Positions 33,790 through 42,265 of a stretch of DNA of 64,000 bases are shown here, piece after piece. The position numbers and the translations under genes were made by a program. The notes below the pieces were generated by a model. It was not told where the DNA came from. It did not search any database and saw nothing but the letters and a program-made list of their open reading frames with translations. The number at the start of each line of letters is the position of its first letter. Position 1 is the first letter of the stretch. The DNA is from Pseudomonas vancouverensis (GTDB lineage Bacteria; Pseudomonadota; Gammaproteobacteria; Pseudomonadales; Pseudomonadaceae), in contig NZ_RRZK01000031.1 of the NCBI RefSeq assembly GCF_004348895.1, forward strand, positions 1 through 64,000, in the 5' to 3' direction.

Positions 33790-35023
33790 AATGGAACGTC
33801 GTCAGGTCGTGGTCATCGGCGCCGGCCCTTCCGGTGCTATCGCCGCTGCGCTGCTCAAGCGCAAGGGCCACGATGTGCTGGTGATCGAACGCCAGCATTT
33901 TCCGCGCTTCTCCATTGGCGAAAGCCTGTTGGCCCACTGCCTGGATTTCGTCGAGGAAGCGGGCATGCTCGAGGCAGTCAACGCTGCCGGTTTCCAGGTG
34001 AAGACCGGTGCCGCGTTTGCCTGGGGCGAGCGTTATAGCGCCTTCGATTTCGGTGAAACCTTCAGCCACGGCAAGGCCACGACCTTTCAGGTGCAGCGTG
34101 CGGACTTCGACAAGCTGCTGGCCGATCAAGCGGCGTTGCAAGGCGTGGAGATCCGTTATGGCGAAACCCTCGTCAGCGTGGATGTCGAGCCCGTGAAACC
34201 GCTGTTGGGCGTGCGCCGCGAAGACGGCAGCGAATACCGCATCGAGGCCGACTTCATGCTCGATGCCAGCGGCTATGGTCGAGTACTGCCACGTTTGCTC
34301 GACCTTGAGGCGCCCTCGAATTTCCCGCTGCGCCAGGCGATTTTTACCCACGTTGAAGACCGCATCGACCACCCGGGTTTCGACCGCAGCAAAATCCTCG
34401 TCACCACCCACCCGACCCAGCGCGACGTGTGGTTCTGGACCATTCCGTTCAGCAATGGCCGTTGTTCGGTCGGCGTGGTCGCAGCGGCTGAACATTTCGA
34501 AGGCCGTAGCGAAGACCTCGACCAGTGCCTGCGCGGCTTTATCGCCGAGACGCCGAGCCTGACCGTTGTGCTGGACAAGGCGCAATGGGACACGCCCGCG
34601 CGCACCCTCGGCGGTTATTCGGCTAATGTGAAAACCCTGCACGGGCCGGGTTTTGCCTTGTTGGGCAATGCCGCCGAGTTCCTCGACCCGGTATTCTCTT
34701 CCGGCGTGACCATTGCCATGCGCTCGGCGAGCATGGCTGCCGGGGTGTTGCACCGGCAGTTGCAGGGCGAAAGCGTCGACTGGCAAACCGAGTTTGCCGA
34801 GCCGCTCAAGCGCGGCGTCGACACCTTCCGTTGCTACGTTGAAGGCTGGTACGCCGGGACCTTCCAGGATGTGATCTTCCATGAAGACAGTTCGGCGCAG
34901 ATTCGCGGCATGATCAGTTCCATTCTGGCCGGTTACGCCTGGGACGAACGCAACCCGTTCGTCAGCGAAGCGCGACGGCGGTTAAAGGCAATTTCGCAAT
35001 TTTGTGCAAGGGATGCGTCATGA
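33776..35023 (+). CDS. Flavin-dependent halogenase-like oxidoreductase of the aryl-polyene cluster
   Basis: A 415-residue FAD enzyme. VVVIGAGPSGAIAAALLKRK (residues 11-30) is the dinucleotide fold, IGESLL (47-52) a family signature, and LDASGYG marks the second FAD motif. WFWTIP at 219-224 fits the WxWxIP motif of flavin-dependent halogenases, and Lys76 in AGFQVKTGAAFAWG lies where phenol-type halogenases keep the Lys that guides hypohalous acid. It could halogenate the aryl head, as bromination occurs in xanthomonadins, or act as a hydroxylase or oxidase. The partner flavin reductase is not in the cluster. Frame overlaps of 14 and 4 bases couple it to its neighbours. Confidence 0.82.
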   Translation: MPTVEMERRQVVVIGAGPSGAIAAALLKRKGHDVLVIERQHFPRFSIGESLLAHCLDFVEEAGMLEAVNAAGFQVKTGAAFAWGERYSAFDFGETFSHGKATTFQVQRADFDKLLADQAALQGVEIRYGETLVSVDVEPVKPLLGVRREDGSEYRIEADFMLDASGYGRVLPRLLDLEAPSNFPLRQAIFTHVEDRIDHPGFDRSKILVTTHPTQRDVWFWTIPFSNGRCSVGVVAAAEHFEGRSEDLDQCLRGFIAETPSLTVVLDKAQWDTPARTLGGYSANVKTLHGPGFALLGNAAEFLDPVFSSGVTIAMRSASMAAGVLHRQLQGESVDWQTEFAEPLKRGVDTFRCYVEGWYAGTFQDVIFHEDSSAQIRGMISSILAGYAWDERNPFVSEARRRLKAISQFCARDAS

Positions 35024-35745
35024 ATTACATGAGCGACAACTACGTCGAAGAAACCCGGTTCGGGTTGTGGTTCCTGCGCAGCCGCACCTGGCAGCACTAC
35101 GTGTTACGGGTGGCGATCAATGACCTGCGCAGCCTGTTCAGCGAAGCGCTGCCGGAAAACCCCGTGCTGCTCGATGCCGGCTGCGGCCAGGGCAAATCCT
35201 TTTCGCTGCTGCGCGATGCCTTCGCGCCCGGTCGTCTGATCGGCATCGACGCCGACCCGCAGAGCCTGAACCAGAGTCGTGAAGAAGCAGTCCGACAAGG
35301 TATGAACGTCGAGTTGCTCGGCAGCGATTGCGCGCGTCTCGACCTGGCGGATGCCAGCGTCGACCTGGTGTTCTGTCACCAGACCTTCCATCACCTGGTG
35401 GAGCAGGAATCGGCACTGGCGGAGTTCTACCGGGTGCTCAAGCCCGGCGGTTATCTGCTGTTTGCCGAGTCCACCGAGGCCTACATCGACACCTGGGTGA
35501 TTCGCTGGCTGTTCCGCCACCCCATGCAGGTGCAGAAAAGTGCCGCGCAGTACCTGGACATGATCCGCCGGCAAGGCTTTGCGTTCAGTGCGCAGAACGT
35601 TTCCTATCCGTACCTGTGGTGGAGCCGCGCGAAAGATTTCGGCCTGCTGGAACGCCTCGGCCTGAGCAAGCCGAAACCGTTCGGCGAACGCGAGGAAACC
35701 CTGGTCAATGTGGTGGCGCGTAAACCTGTGGAAGGTGTTCAGTGA
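35020..35745 (+). CDS. SAM-dependent class I methyltransferase of the aryl-polyene cluster
   Basis: A 241-residue methyltransferase with motif I VLLDAGCGQGKS and LIGIDADPQSL after it, and a Methyltransf_11-like motif FYRVLKPGGYLL. In aryl-polyene pathways a methyltransferase adds the methyl group on the aryl ring or its oxygen; which one is not visible here. The start at 35020 (MNYMSDNYVEE) overlaps the flavoenzyme stop by 4 bases and is preferred to a frame opening 18 bases earlier. The stop overlaps the next start (GTGA). Confidence 0.87.
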   Translation: MNYMSDNYVEETRFGLWFLRSRTWQHYVLRVAINDLRSLFSEALPENPVLLDAGCGQGKSFSLLRDAFAPGRLIGIDADPQSLNQSREEAVRQGMNVELLGSDCARLDLADASVDLVFCHQTFHHLVEQESALAEFYRVLKPGGYLLFAESTEAYIDTWVIRWLFRHPMQVQKSAAQYLDMIRRQGFAFSAQNVSYPYLWWSRAKDFGLLERLGLSKPKPFGEREETLVNVVARKPVEGVQ

Positions 35746-36233
35746 CGTCCGCTGTCAGGCTTTTTGCGTTGGCTTGCGCCCTGCTGCTCAGCGCCTGCGC
35801 CGGGCGTGCGCCGCTGCCTGAAAAAGCTCCGACACTGCCGTTGCCGTCGCAGCTGCACATCCAGCGCCTGCAAGCCGATCAGCGCCAGGACTGGGTCCTG
35901 GTGATCCAGCAGGAAGGCCCTGGCATTCGCTGGTCGATGATGGATTTGCTCGGTATTCCCCAGGCGCGGCAGATATTGCTCGACAAGCACTGGCAGGCCG
36001 ACGGCCTGCTGCCACCGAACTCGGAAGCCCGCGAGTTGTTCGCCGCCCTGCTGTTTGCGCTGACGCCCAAGGAAGAACTGTCGGCCAATTACCCCACGGC
36101 CTGGCAGCATGGCTTGCAACGTTCCTTGCCGGATCGCTGGGACGTCCAGTACCAGCAATTGCAGAACTTCAAGCTGAAGTTGGCCAACGGCCTGAGCTAT
36201 CAAATCACGCCCCTGAGCGGTGAAACACCATGA
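35742..36233 (+). CDS. DUF3261-type outer-membrane lipoprotein of the aryl-polyene cluster
   Basis: A 163-residue predicted lipoprotein. The N-terminus VRLFALACALLLSAC gives a lipobox with Cys19 as the lipidated residue; no Asp follows at +2, so outer-membrane sorting by Lol is expected. The rest resembles the DUF3261 lipoproteins found only in aryl-polyene clusters and probably receives the polyene lipid from the LolA-like carrier, in the way LolB works with LolA. It starts at GTG 35742, overlapping the methyltransferase stop, and its own end overlaps the ketosynthase start by 4 bases. Confidence 0.8.
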   Translation: MTSAVRLFALACALLLSACAGRAPLPEKAPTLPLPSQLHIQRLQADQRQDWVLVIQQEGPGIRWSMMDLLGIPQARQILLDKHWQADGLLPPNSEARELFAALLFALTPKEELSANYPTAWQHGLQRSLPDRWDVQYQQLQNFKLKLANGLSYQITPLSGETP

Positions 36234-37426
36234 CCGCCTACCTCAATGCCCTCGGCGTGATCTGCGCCCTGGGCCGTGGCAAAGAAGAAGTCGCGCGCAA
36301 TCTGTTTGCCGGCGACTGCAGCGGCATGCGCGAACAGGCGGGCTGGGTGCCGCAACGGGCGTTGCCGGTGGGCGCGGTCCAGGGTGAGCTGACGGCCATT
36401 GCCGATGACATGCCGCACCATCGCAGTCGCAATAATCAGTTGCTGCTGGAAGCCGCGCTGCAAATCCGCCCGGATATCGACAAGGCGATCCAGAACTTCG
36501 GCCGAGAGCGCGTCGGTGTGGTGCTGGGCACCAGCACCTCGGGTATCGACGAAGCCAGTCAAGGGCTGGCGCATTACCTGCGCGAACAGCAATTCCCCGT
36601 CGAATACGACTATCAACAACAGGAACTGGGTGCCCCGGCGAATTTTCTCGCCGAGTGGCTGCAACTGAGCGGCCCTGCCTATGTGATATCCACCGCCTGC
36701 ACCTCCAGCGCCCGGGCCTTGATGAGCGCCCAGCGCCTGCTGGACCTGGGCCTGTGCGACGCGGTGCTGTGCGGCGGTGTGGACACTTTGTGCAAGCTGA
36801 CACTCAACGGATTTTCGGCGCTGGAAGCGGTCTCGGAGCAACGCTGCAATCCATTTTCGGCGAATCGCAACGGCATCAACATCGGCGAAGCCGCGGTGCT
36901 GTTCCTGATGACCCGACAGGCCGCCGACGACCACTCGATTGCCTTGCTCGGCAGTGGCGCCAGCTCGGACGCCCATCACATCTCCGCCCCGGAACCCAAC
37001 GGCCGCGGCGCACTGCAAGCCATGGGCAAGGCCCTGAGTCGCGCCGGCCTGCAAGCGCAGGAAATTGCCTACCTGAACCTGCACGGCACCGCCACCCAGC
37101 ACAACGACGCCATGGAAAGCGTGGCCGTGGCCGCTTTGTTCCCGGCGGGCGTACCTTGTTCGTCGAGCAAACCCATGACCGGTCACACCCTCGGTGCTGC
37201 GGGTGCGCTGGAAGCGGCGTTCTGCTGGTTGAGCCTGAGTGCGGAAAATCGCGAACACGCCTTACCGCCGCACATCTGGGACGGCCAGGCCGATCCCGAG
37301 CTGCCAGCGCTGCAGTGGGTGACCAAGACGACGCGCCTGTCGTCCATTGCACCACGCTACCTGATGAGCAACTCCTTCGCCTTCGGGGGCAACAACGTCA
37401 GCCTGATAATCGGAGACGCACCATGA
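36230..37426 (+). CDS. apeO: Beta-ketoacyl-ACP synthase of the aryl-polyene cluster (ApeO type)
   Basis: A 398-residue condensing enzyme with an intact Cys-His-His triad: Cys157 in STACTSSARAL, His in NLHGTATQHND and His in MTGHTLGAAG. It elongates the aryl starter with malonyl units. The order ketosynthase-dehydratase-ketoreductase-ketosynthase that begins here matches apeO-P-Q-R of E. coli-type clusters, so it is the likely partner of the chain-length-factor-like protein at 21646. It overlaps its neighbours by 4 bases on each side. Confidence 0.87.
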   Translation: MTAYLNALGVICALGRGKEEVARNLFAGDCSGMREQAGWVPQRALPVGAVQGELTAIADDMPHHRSRNNQLLLEAALQIRPDIDKAIQNFGRERVGVVLGTSTSGIDEASQGLAHYLREQQFPVEYDYQQQELGAPANFLAEWLQLSGPAYVISTACTSSARALMSAQRLLDLGLCDAVLCGGVDTLCKLTLNGFSALEAVSEQRCNPFSANRNGINIGEAAVLFLMTRQAADDHSIALLGSGASSDAHHISAPEPNGRGALQAMGKALSRAGLQAQEIAYLNLHGTATQHNDAMESVAVAALFPAGVPCSSSKPMTGHTLGAAGALEAAFCWLSLSAENREHALPPHIWDGQADPELPALQWVTKTTRLSSIAPRYLMSNSFAFGGNNVSLIIGDAP

Positions 37427-37896
37427 TTGACTGGCCGCTCGCCGAACTGCTGCCCCACGCTGGCGACATGATCCTCATCGATGAGATCCTCGCGTTCGAT
37501 GACGAGCAGATCCACACACGACTCACCGTCAAGCCCGACGGCCTGTTCAATCGTCCCGATGGCAGCCTGCCGGCCTGGGTCGGCATCGAACTGATGGCCC
37601 AAAGCGTCGCCGCTTTCGCCGGTTGTCATGCACGCCAACGGGGTGATGCGGTGGAGCTGGGCTTTCTGCTCGGCAGCCGCAAGTTCGAATGCAACGTCGA
37701 CAGTTTCCCCGCCGGCACCGAGCTGACCCTGCACGGCATTCGCTCCCTGGAAGACGACAACGGCATGGGCGTGTTCGAATGCCACATCAATGCCCCCGGC
37801 ATTCACGCCACCGCCCGTCTGAACGTGTTCCGCCCGCCGCAGGCTGCCAAATACCTTGATGAAACGCCCACTGAAGAGAAGCCTCGCCATGACTGA
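37423..37896 (+). CDS. apeP: 3-Hydroxyacyl-ACP dehydratase-like hotdog protein (ApeP type)
   Basis: A 157-residue single hotdog domain (DWPLAELLPHAGDMILIDEI at residues 3-22, then GIELMAQSVAAFAGCHA). The His in LLPHAGDM and the Glu in GIELMAQ correspond to the FabZ/ApeP catalytic pair. It removes water from 3-hydroxyacyl-ACP to give each double bond. A second dehydratase domain is fused to the ligase at 24200-25885. The ATG overlaps the ketosynthase stop by 4 bases and the next gene starts 8 bases before its end. Confidence 0.87.
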   Translation: MIDWPLAELLPHAGDMILIDEILAFDDEQIHTRLTVKPDGLFNRPDGSLPAWVGIELMAQSVAAFAGCHARQRGDAVELGFLLGSRKFECNVDSFPAGTELTLHGIRSLEDDNGMGVFECHINAPGIHATARLNVFRPPQAAKYLDETPTEEKPRHD

Positions 37897-38617
37897 ATCC
37901 GTACTGGTCACCGGTTCCAGCCGTGGCATCGGCCGCGCCATTGCCCTGCGCCTGGCCCGGGCCGGGCATGACCTCGTGCTGCATTGCCGCAGCGGTCTGG
38001 CCGAGGCCGAAGCGGTCAAAGCCGATGTTGAAGCCTTGGGCCGCAGCGCACGCATCCTGCAATTCGACGTAGCCGACCGCGCGCGCTGCAAGGCAATCCT
38101 CGAGGCCGACGTCGAAGCCCACGGCGCCTATTACGGCGTGGTGCTCAACGCCGGCCTGACCCGTGACGGCGCGTTCCCGGCGCTGACTGAAGACGATTGG
38201 GATGTGGTGATGCGCACCAACCTCGACGGTTTCTACAACGTGCTGCACCCGGTGATGATGCCGATGATTCGCCGTCGCGCACCGGGGCGGATTGTCTGCA
38301 TCACCTCCGTGTCGGGGTTGATCGGCAACCGTGGCCAGGTCAACTACAGCGCCTCCAAGGCCGGGTTGATCGGCGCGGCCAAGGCATTGGCGATCGAGCT
38401 GGGCAAGCGCAAAATCACCGTCAACTGCGTCGCCCCCGGCCTGATCGACACGGCCATGCTCGACGACAACGTGCCGGTGGAAGAACTGATGAAAATGATC
38501 CCCGCACAACGCATGGGCACCCCTGAAGAGGTGGCCGGCGCGGTGAATTTCCTGATGTCGGCGGAAGCCTCGTACATCACCCGGCAGGTTCTGGCCGTCA
38601 ACGGAGGCCTGTGCTGA
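37889..38617 (+). CDS. apeQ: 3-Ketoacyl-ACP reductase, FabG-like (ApeQ type)
   Basis: A 242-residue short-chain dehydrogenase with TGSSRGIGRA (NADPH site), NAGLTRDG, and the catalytic Ser-Tyr-Lys in ITSVSG and YSASK. It reduces the 3-keto group after each condensation. The start MTESVLVTGS at 37889 is preferred to a frame opening 33 bases upstream within the dehydratase gene. Its stop shares one base with the ATG of the next ketosynthase (TGATG). Confidence 0.92.
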   Translation: MTESVLVTGSSRGIGRAIALRLARAGHDLVLHCRSGLAEAEAVKADVEALGRSARILQFDVADRARCKAILEADVEAHGAYYGVVLNAGLTRDGAFPALTEDDWDVVMRTNLDGFYNVLHPVMMPMIRRRAPGRIVCITSVSGLIGNRGQVNYSASKAGLIGAAKALAIELGKRKITVNCVAPGLIDTAMLDDNVPVEELMKMIPAQRMGTPEEVAGAVNFLMSAEASYITRQVLAVNGGLC

Positions 38618-39843
38618 TGAAGCGCGTCGTCGTCACCGGCATGGCCGGCATCACCTCACTGGGCAGCGACTGGGACACCATCGCCGGCAACTTCGCGGCC
38701 AACCGCAGCGGCATCCGTCGGATGGACGAGTGGGATCGGTTCACCGAACTCAACACGCGCCTGGCCGGGCCTATCGATGACTTCAAGGTGCCCAGCCACT
38801 GGACCCGCAAGCAACTGCGCAGCATGGGCCGGGTATCGCGGTTGGCGGTGGGCGCGGCGGAAATGGCCCTGACCGATGCCGGTCTGCTGGGCGACGAGTC
38901 GATCAAGGACGGGCGCATGGGCGTCGCCTGTGGTTCCTCCACCGGCAGCACCGACGAGATCAAGGCGTTCGGCAACATGCTGCTCAACTCGGTGGCCGAG
39001 GGCCTCAACGCCAACTCCTACGTGCGCATGATGCCGCACACCACGGCGGCCAATATCAGCATCTTCTTCGGCCTCACCGGGCGCCTGATCCCGACGTCCA
39101 GCGCTTGCACCAGCGGCAGCCAGGGCATCGGCTACGCTTACGAGGCAATCAAGTTCGGCCGCCTGCCGCTGATGCTCGCCGGTGGCGCCGAAGAGCTGTG
39201 CCCGACCGAAGCCATGGTCTTCGACGCGCTCTACGCCACCAGCCTGAAAAACGACACCCCGCAACGCAGCCCACGCCCGTACGACACTGCCCGCGACGGC
39301 CTGGTGATCGGCGAAGGCGGCGGCATGCTGGTGCTCGAAGAACTCGAACATGCGCTGGCCCGTGGCGCGCACATCTACGCCGAGATCGTCGGCTTCGGCA
39401 GCAACGCCGACGGCCAACACACCACACGCCCCGAGCAAGTCACCATGCGTCGCGCCATGGAGCTGGCCCTGGAAGACGCCGGCCTGCAACCGTCAGACAT
39501 CGGTTACGTCAACGGTCACGGCACCGCCACCGAACAGGGCGACATCGCCGAAACCCTGGCCACCAGCAGCCTGTTCGGCGAACACATGCCGATCAGCTCG
39601 CAAAAAAGCTTCCTCGGCCACACCCTCGGCGCCTGCGGTGCGCTGGAATCCTGGTTCAGCATCGAAATGATGAACCGCGACCTCTACGTCCACACCTTCA
39701 ACCTCGACAACGTCGACCCGCACTGCGGCAAGCTCGACTACCTGCGCGGCGAGTTCCGGCAGATGAGCAACCAGTACGTGATGAACAACAACTTTGCGTT
39801 TGGCGGGGTGAATACGTCGCTGATCTTCAAGCGCTGGGCGTAA
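38617..39843 (+). CDS. apeR: Beta-ketoacyl-ACP synthase, FabF-like (ApeR type)
   Basis: A 408-residue condensing enzyme with Cys164 in SSACTSGSQG, His in GHGTATEQGD and His in FLGHTLGACG. It is more FabF-like than the first ketosynthase. In studied systems ApeR makes the first condensation(s) on the aryl starter and ApeO/ApeC finishes the chain. It closes the 18.2-kb operon: the next gene on this strand is 234 bases away and unrelated. A GTG two codons earlier is possible, but the coupled ATG at 38617 is preferred. Confidence 0.9.
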   Translation: MKRVVVTGMAGITSLGSDWDTIAGNFAANRSGIRRMDEWDRFTELNTRLAGPIDDFKVPSHWTRKQLRSMGRVSRLAVGAAEMALTDAGLLGDESIKDGRMGVACGSSTGSTDEIKAFGNMLLNSVAEGLNANSYVRMMPHTTAANISIFFGLTGRLIPTSSACTSGSQGIGYAYEAIKFGRLPLMLAGGAEELCPTEAMVFDALYATSLKNDTPQRSPRPYDTARDGLVIGEGGGMLVLEELEHALARGAHIYAEIVGFGSNADGQHTTRPEQVTMRRAMELALEDAGLQPSDIGYVNGHGTATEQGDIAETLATSSLFGEHMPISSQKSFLGHTLGACGALESWFSIEMMNRDLYVHTFNLDNVDPHCGKLDYLRGEFRQMSNQYVMNNNFAFGGVNTSLIFKRWA

Positions 39844-39901
39844 CCCTGTGGAGGCAACCGCCTTCACTCTGCCGCCATCAGCGTTGCCCCTGCTGGCGCC
39901 T

Positions 39902-39924
39902 TCGCTGGCAAGCCAGCCCCCACA
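39902..39924. repeat. Single REP element, GCTGGCTTGCCAGC family
   Basis: TCGCTGGCAAGCCAGCCCCC begins at 39902, with the typical trailing CACA. It is unpaired and differs from the two main REP families. It lies in the 234-base gap after the aryl-polyene operon, where no U-rich terminator was seen. Confidence 0.65.
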
Positions 39925-40077
39925 ATGTTCGCTGCTGATCACAACATCTGCGAACGACAATGAAACCTGTGGGGAGCGGGCCGCGCGAATATGCACCTCG
40001 CCAAACCACCAACTACACTCGCCAAGGTCCCCTCCGCTTGGGTCGCCCCCAAGCTCTTTCACGTCAAGGACCTGACC

Positions 40078-40515
40078 ATGCAAGTGAAAGCCCTGATCGC
40101 CGCGCTTCTGTTCAGCCTGCTGCCCAGCGCCAGTCACGCCACCAACCTTATGTACATGCCGTTCGAGACCGTGCTGTCGAATGCCCTGCGTGCCGGGCGG
40201 CTGGATGGCAGTGTGAAGTTTTATCTGGCCGGGAACGGGCCGAGCGCCAACCTGCACATGCTGCGTGCCAATGTGGTCAGCGACTGGCCGACCAATGCGT
40301 CCAACAAGAGCGATTTCGATGCCTGTGAATGGGCCGTGCAATCGACCTTGATCGAGCTGCAGGACGAGGCCAAGCGGGTTGGCGCGAATGCGGTGACCAA
40401 CATCGTCAGTTACTACGATCAGCATGCCCGCAAGGACCTCAACACCTATGAATGCCGGGCCGGGGTGTTTGTGGCGCGGGTGGCGTTGCGCGGGGATCTG
40501 GTGCGGCTGCCCTGA
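40078..40515 (+). CDS. Small exported protein of unknown function (annotated as excinuclease-like in pseudomonads)
   Basis: A 145-residue protein with a clear signal peptide (MQVKALIAALLFSLLPSASHA, cleavage after residue 21) and a mature domain that ends in a Cys-containing RcsF/YbjQ-like pattern (ELQDEAKRVGANAVTNIVS then TYECRAGVF). Related proteins are often labelled excinuclease in databases, but a periplasmic protein of this size cannot be UvrA; I would call it a conserved periplasmic protein. The ATG at 40078 is chosen because it starts the signal peptide. It stands alone, with a bidirectional hairpin after its stop. Confidence 0.75.
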   Translation: MQVKALIAALLFSLLPSASHATNLMYMPFETVLSNALRAGRLDGSVKFYLAGNGPSANLHMLRANVVSDWPTNASNKSDFDACEWAVQSTLIELQDEAKRVGANAVTNIVSYYDQHARKDLNTYECRAGVFVARVALRGDLVRLP

Positions 40516-40520
40516 GTGCA

Positions 40521-40547
40521 ATCCCCCCGCGACCCGCGCGGGGGGAT
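40521..40547. terminator. Bidirectional hairpin between convergent genes
   Basis: A perfect 11-bp GC-rich stem (ATCCCCCCGCG / CGCGGGGGGAT) with a 5-base loop lies between two convergent stops. There is no clear U tract on either side, so it is terminator-like but not classical. Confidence 0.65.
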
Positions 40548-40553
40548 GAGCGC

Positions 40554-40997
40554 TTACTGTGCTTGAATCAGTTTGCTTTCATTCACGCCATCACGGCCGG
40601 TCTGCTCATCGACGACTTGCAGGCTGTTACGCGCCTTGATGAAGCCCATCTTCACTTCCTGCCAGACAAAGTAGTTTTTGCCCGCTTCGGTGTTGAGCTT
40701 CAGTTCCGAATCGTTTTCGGCAGACGACACCAGCGTCTGCTGACCGGCCGGCACCGCCAGCATCAGGTAGGACTTGGCCACGGTCACGCCGACTGGTTTG
40801 CCGTTGAGCGCCACCGGCATTTTCACGCCTGCGCCCATGCTTTCGTTGCGGTAGACGTAGATGTGGGCCTGGTCCGGGGCGGTATGGAAGGTCTTGGCCT
40901 GGGCATCCAGGGTGTCATCGGCCATCTTCACCGAGGCGCAGCCGGCGGTCAGTGCGGTGAACGTCAGCAAGGCAGCGAGGGTTAATTGCTTGAACAT
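40554..40997 (-). CDS. DUF2846-type lipoprotein
   Basis: A 147-residue predicted lipoprotein: FTALTAGCASVKMA is a lipobox with Cys20 and outer-membrane type +2 Ala. The mature part (IYVYRNESMGAG, then LNGKPVGVT and VPAGQQTLVSSAEN) fits the DUF2846 family of small beta-rich lipoproteins. The function is unknown. It is monocistronic; a GGAG lies about 8 bases before the ATG at 40997. Confidence 0.8.
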   Translation of the reverse strand: MFKQLTLAALLTFTALTAGCASVKMADDTLDAQAKTFHTAPDQAHIYVYRNESMGAGVKMPVALNGKPVGVTVAKSYLMLAVPAGQQTLVSSAENDSELKLNTEAGKNYFVWQEVKMGFIKARNSLQVVDEQTGRDGVNESKLIQAQ

Positions 40998-41136
40998 CGT
41001 GGGTCTCCATGAGTTTGATTAGGCTTGTGGCTGTTATCGGCAGACCGAATAAAAGCAAAAGGCCATCATCTGAAATTCCATTTGTTTCTTGCTGCCAAGG
41101 TCTTGCTGTGTGCTGGCGATCGCCTTCGTCGTAACG

Positions 41137-41228
41137 CCCCGGGGCAAGCCCACTCCCGCAGGGTTCAATGGTGTTGCGACAATCGTGCTTACGCTGCTAA
41201 CCCCTTTGGGAGCGAGCTTGCTCGCGAT
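41137..41228. repeat. Two single REP elements of different families
   Basis: A degenerate GGGCAAGCCCACTCCCGCAG-type element lies at 41137-41166 and a REP of the GGGAGCGAGCTTGCTCGCGA family at 41205-41228. They are not inverted partners of one another. They fill most of the gap between the DUF2846 lipoprotein and the LysR gene's 3' end. Confidence 0.65.
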
Positions 41229-41242
41229 TGATGGCGCAACCA

Positions 41243-42145
41243 TCAGGATTTCAACGGCTCAACCTTGCTTGTGAGCAAATCGACAAACGCCCTGGCCATC
41301 GCCGACTTCTGATCCTTGCGCTGCACCAGCCACACCGCCGACACCGCCGCCGGGTCGAGCAATGGCCGATACACCACGCCATCGATACGCATCCGTCGGT
41401 ACGACGCCGGTAACACCGACACCCCCAGCCCTGCCGCCACGAGCCCGATGATCGTCATTGCCTCTCCGGCCTCTTGCGCAAAATGCGGACTGAACCCCGC
41501 GTCTCGTGCCAGGCTCAATAACTGGGCGTACAGCCCGCTACCGTAGCTGCGCGGAAAAAACACGAAAGGTTCAAGAGCCAGGGCGGACAGGTGGATGCCC
41601 TCTTCACTGCCCTCCACCAACGGATCCTTGGAGCTGAGTACCGCCACCAAGGGTTCGCGCATCAGCTCCACCACGCTGAGCGAGTCGGGCAACCCCAGAG
41701 GTCGCATGATGCCCACATCAATCGACTCATCCACCAGCGCATCAGCCACCTGGGTGCTGCTCATTTCCCGCAGGTTCAGGTGAACCGCCGGGAAGCGCTG
41801 GCGAAAGGAAAAAATCGCCTGGGGAATGGTCGAGTTGAACGGGGCCGATGACGTGAAGCCGATTTTCAGCTCGCCCAATTCGCCCAACTGCGCCCGCCGG
41901 GCGACATCGGCCGCTTTGTCGACCTGCGCCAGCGCCAATCGCGCCTCCTCGAGGAACAGCCGACCGGCCTCGCTGAGCTCGACCCGACGATTGGTACGCT
42001 CGAACAACCGTGCGCCGACCTCCTGTTCCAGTGCCTGAATCTGCTGGCTCAACGGTGGTTGGGAGATGCCAAGCACCTGTGCAGCGCGGCCGAAGTGCAG
42101 TTCTTCGGCGACGGCAATGAAGTAGCGCAGATGACGCAGTTCCAT
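41243..42145 (-). CDS. LysR-family transcriptional regulator
   Basis: A 300-residue LysR regulator. The winged helix-turn-helix is at the N-terminus (LRYFIAVAEELHFGRAAQVL, then GISQPPLSQQIQALEQEVGA), and the co-inducer-binding domain resembles the BenM/CatM group (IGFTSSAPFNSTIPQAI). It is divergent from the ynfM-like exporter with 120 bp between the starts, the normal layout for a LysR protein and its target. E. coli also has a LysR gene (ynfL) beside ynfM. The inducer is unknown. Confidence 0.92.
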   Translation of the reverse strand: MELRHLRYFIAVAEELHFGRAAQVLGISQPPLSQQIQALEQEVGARLFERTNRRVELSEAGRLFLEEARLALAQVDKAADVARRAQLGELGELKIGFTSSAPFNSTIPQAIFSFRQRFPAVHLNLREMSSTQVADALVDESIDVGIMRPLGLPDSLSVVELMREPLVAVLSSKDPLVEGSEEGIHLSALALEPFVFFPRSYGSGLYAQLLSLARDAGFSPHFAQEAGEAMTIIGLVAAGLGVSVLPASYRRMRIDGVVYRPLLDPAAVSAVWLVQRKDQKSAMARAFVDLLTSKVEPLKS

Positions 42146-42193
42146 GAATCCCTCATTAGGTCGCGAAAGCTATCAAACAGGTCGAACAATATA

Positions 42194-42221
42194 TTGGATT
42201 GCATCATTAGCCAGCTATATG
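42194..42221 (+). promoter_or_regulatory. Weak candidate promoter of the ynfM-like gene
   Basis: TTGGAT (42194-42199) and TATATG (42216-42221) with 16-base spacing lie 45 bases before the GTG start and inside the 120-bp LysR/exporter gap. A LysR box was not clearly resolved. Confidence 0.35.
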
Positions 42222-42265
42222 CTTTTTTCCATTGCCTGACCGGCTGTGCCCCTCCGAGGTCCCCC

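Noticed and set aside
39848..40328. Small open frames in the gap after the aryl-polyene operon
   Set aside because: They overlap a REP element and the exported-protein gene, lack ribosome sites and have atypical composition.
40078..40515. Excinuclease subunit, as related proteins are sometimes labelled
   Set aside because: It is a 145-residue protein with a signal peptide and no ATPase or zinc motifs of UvrA.
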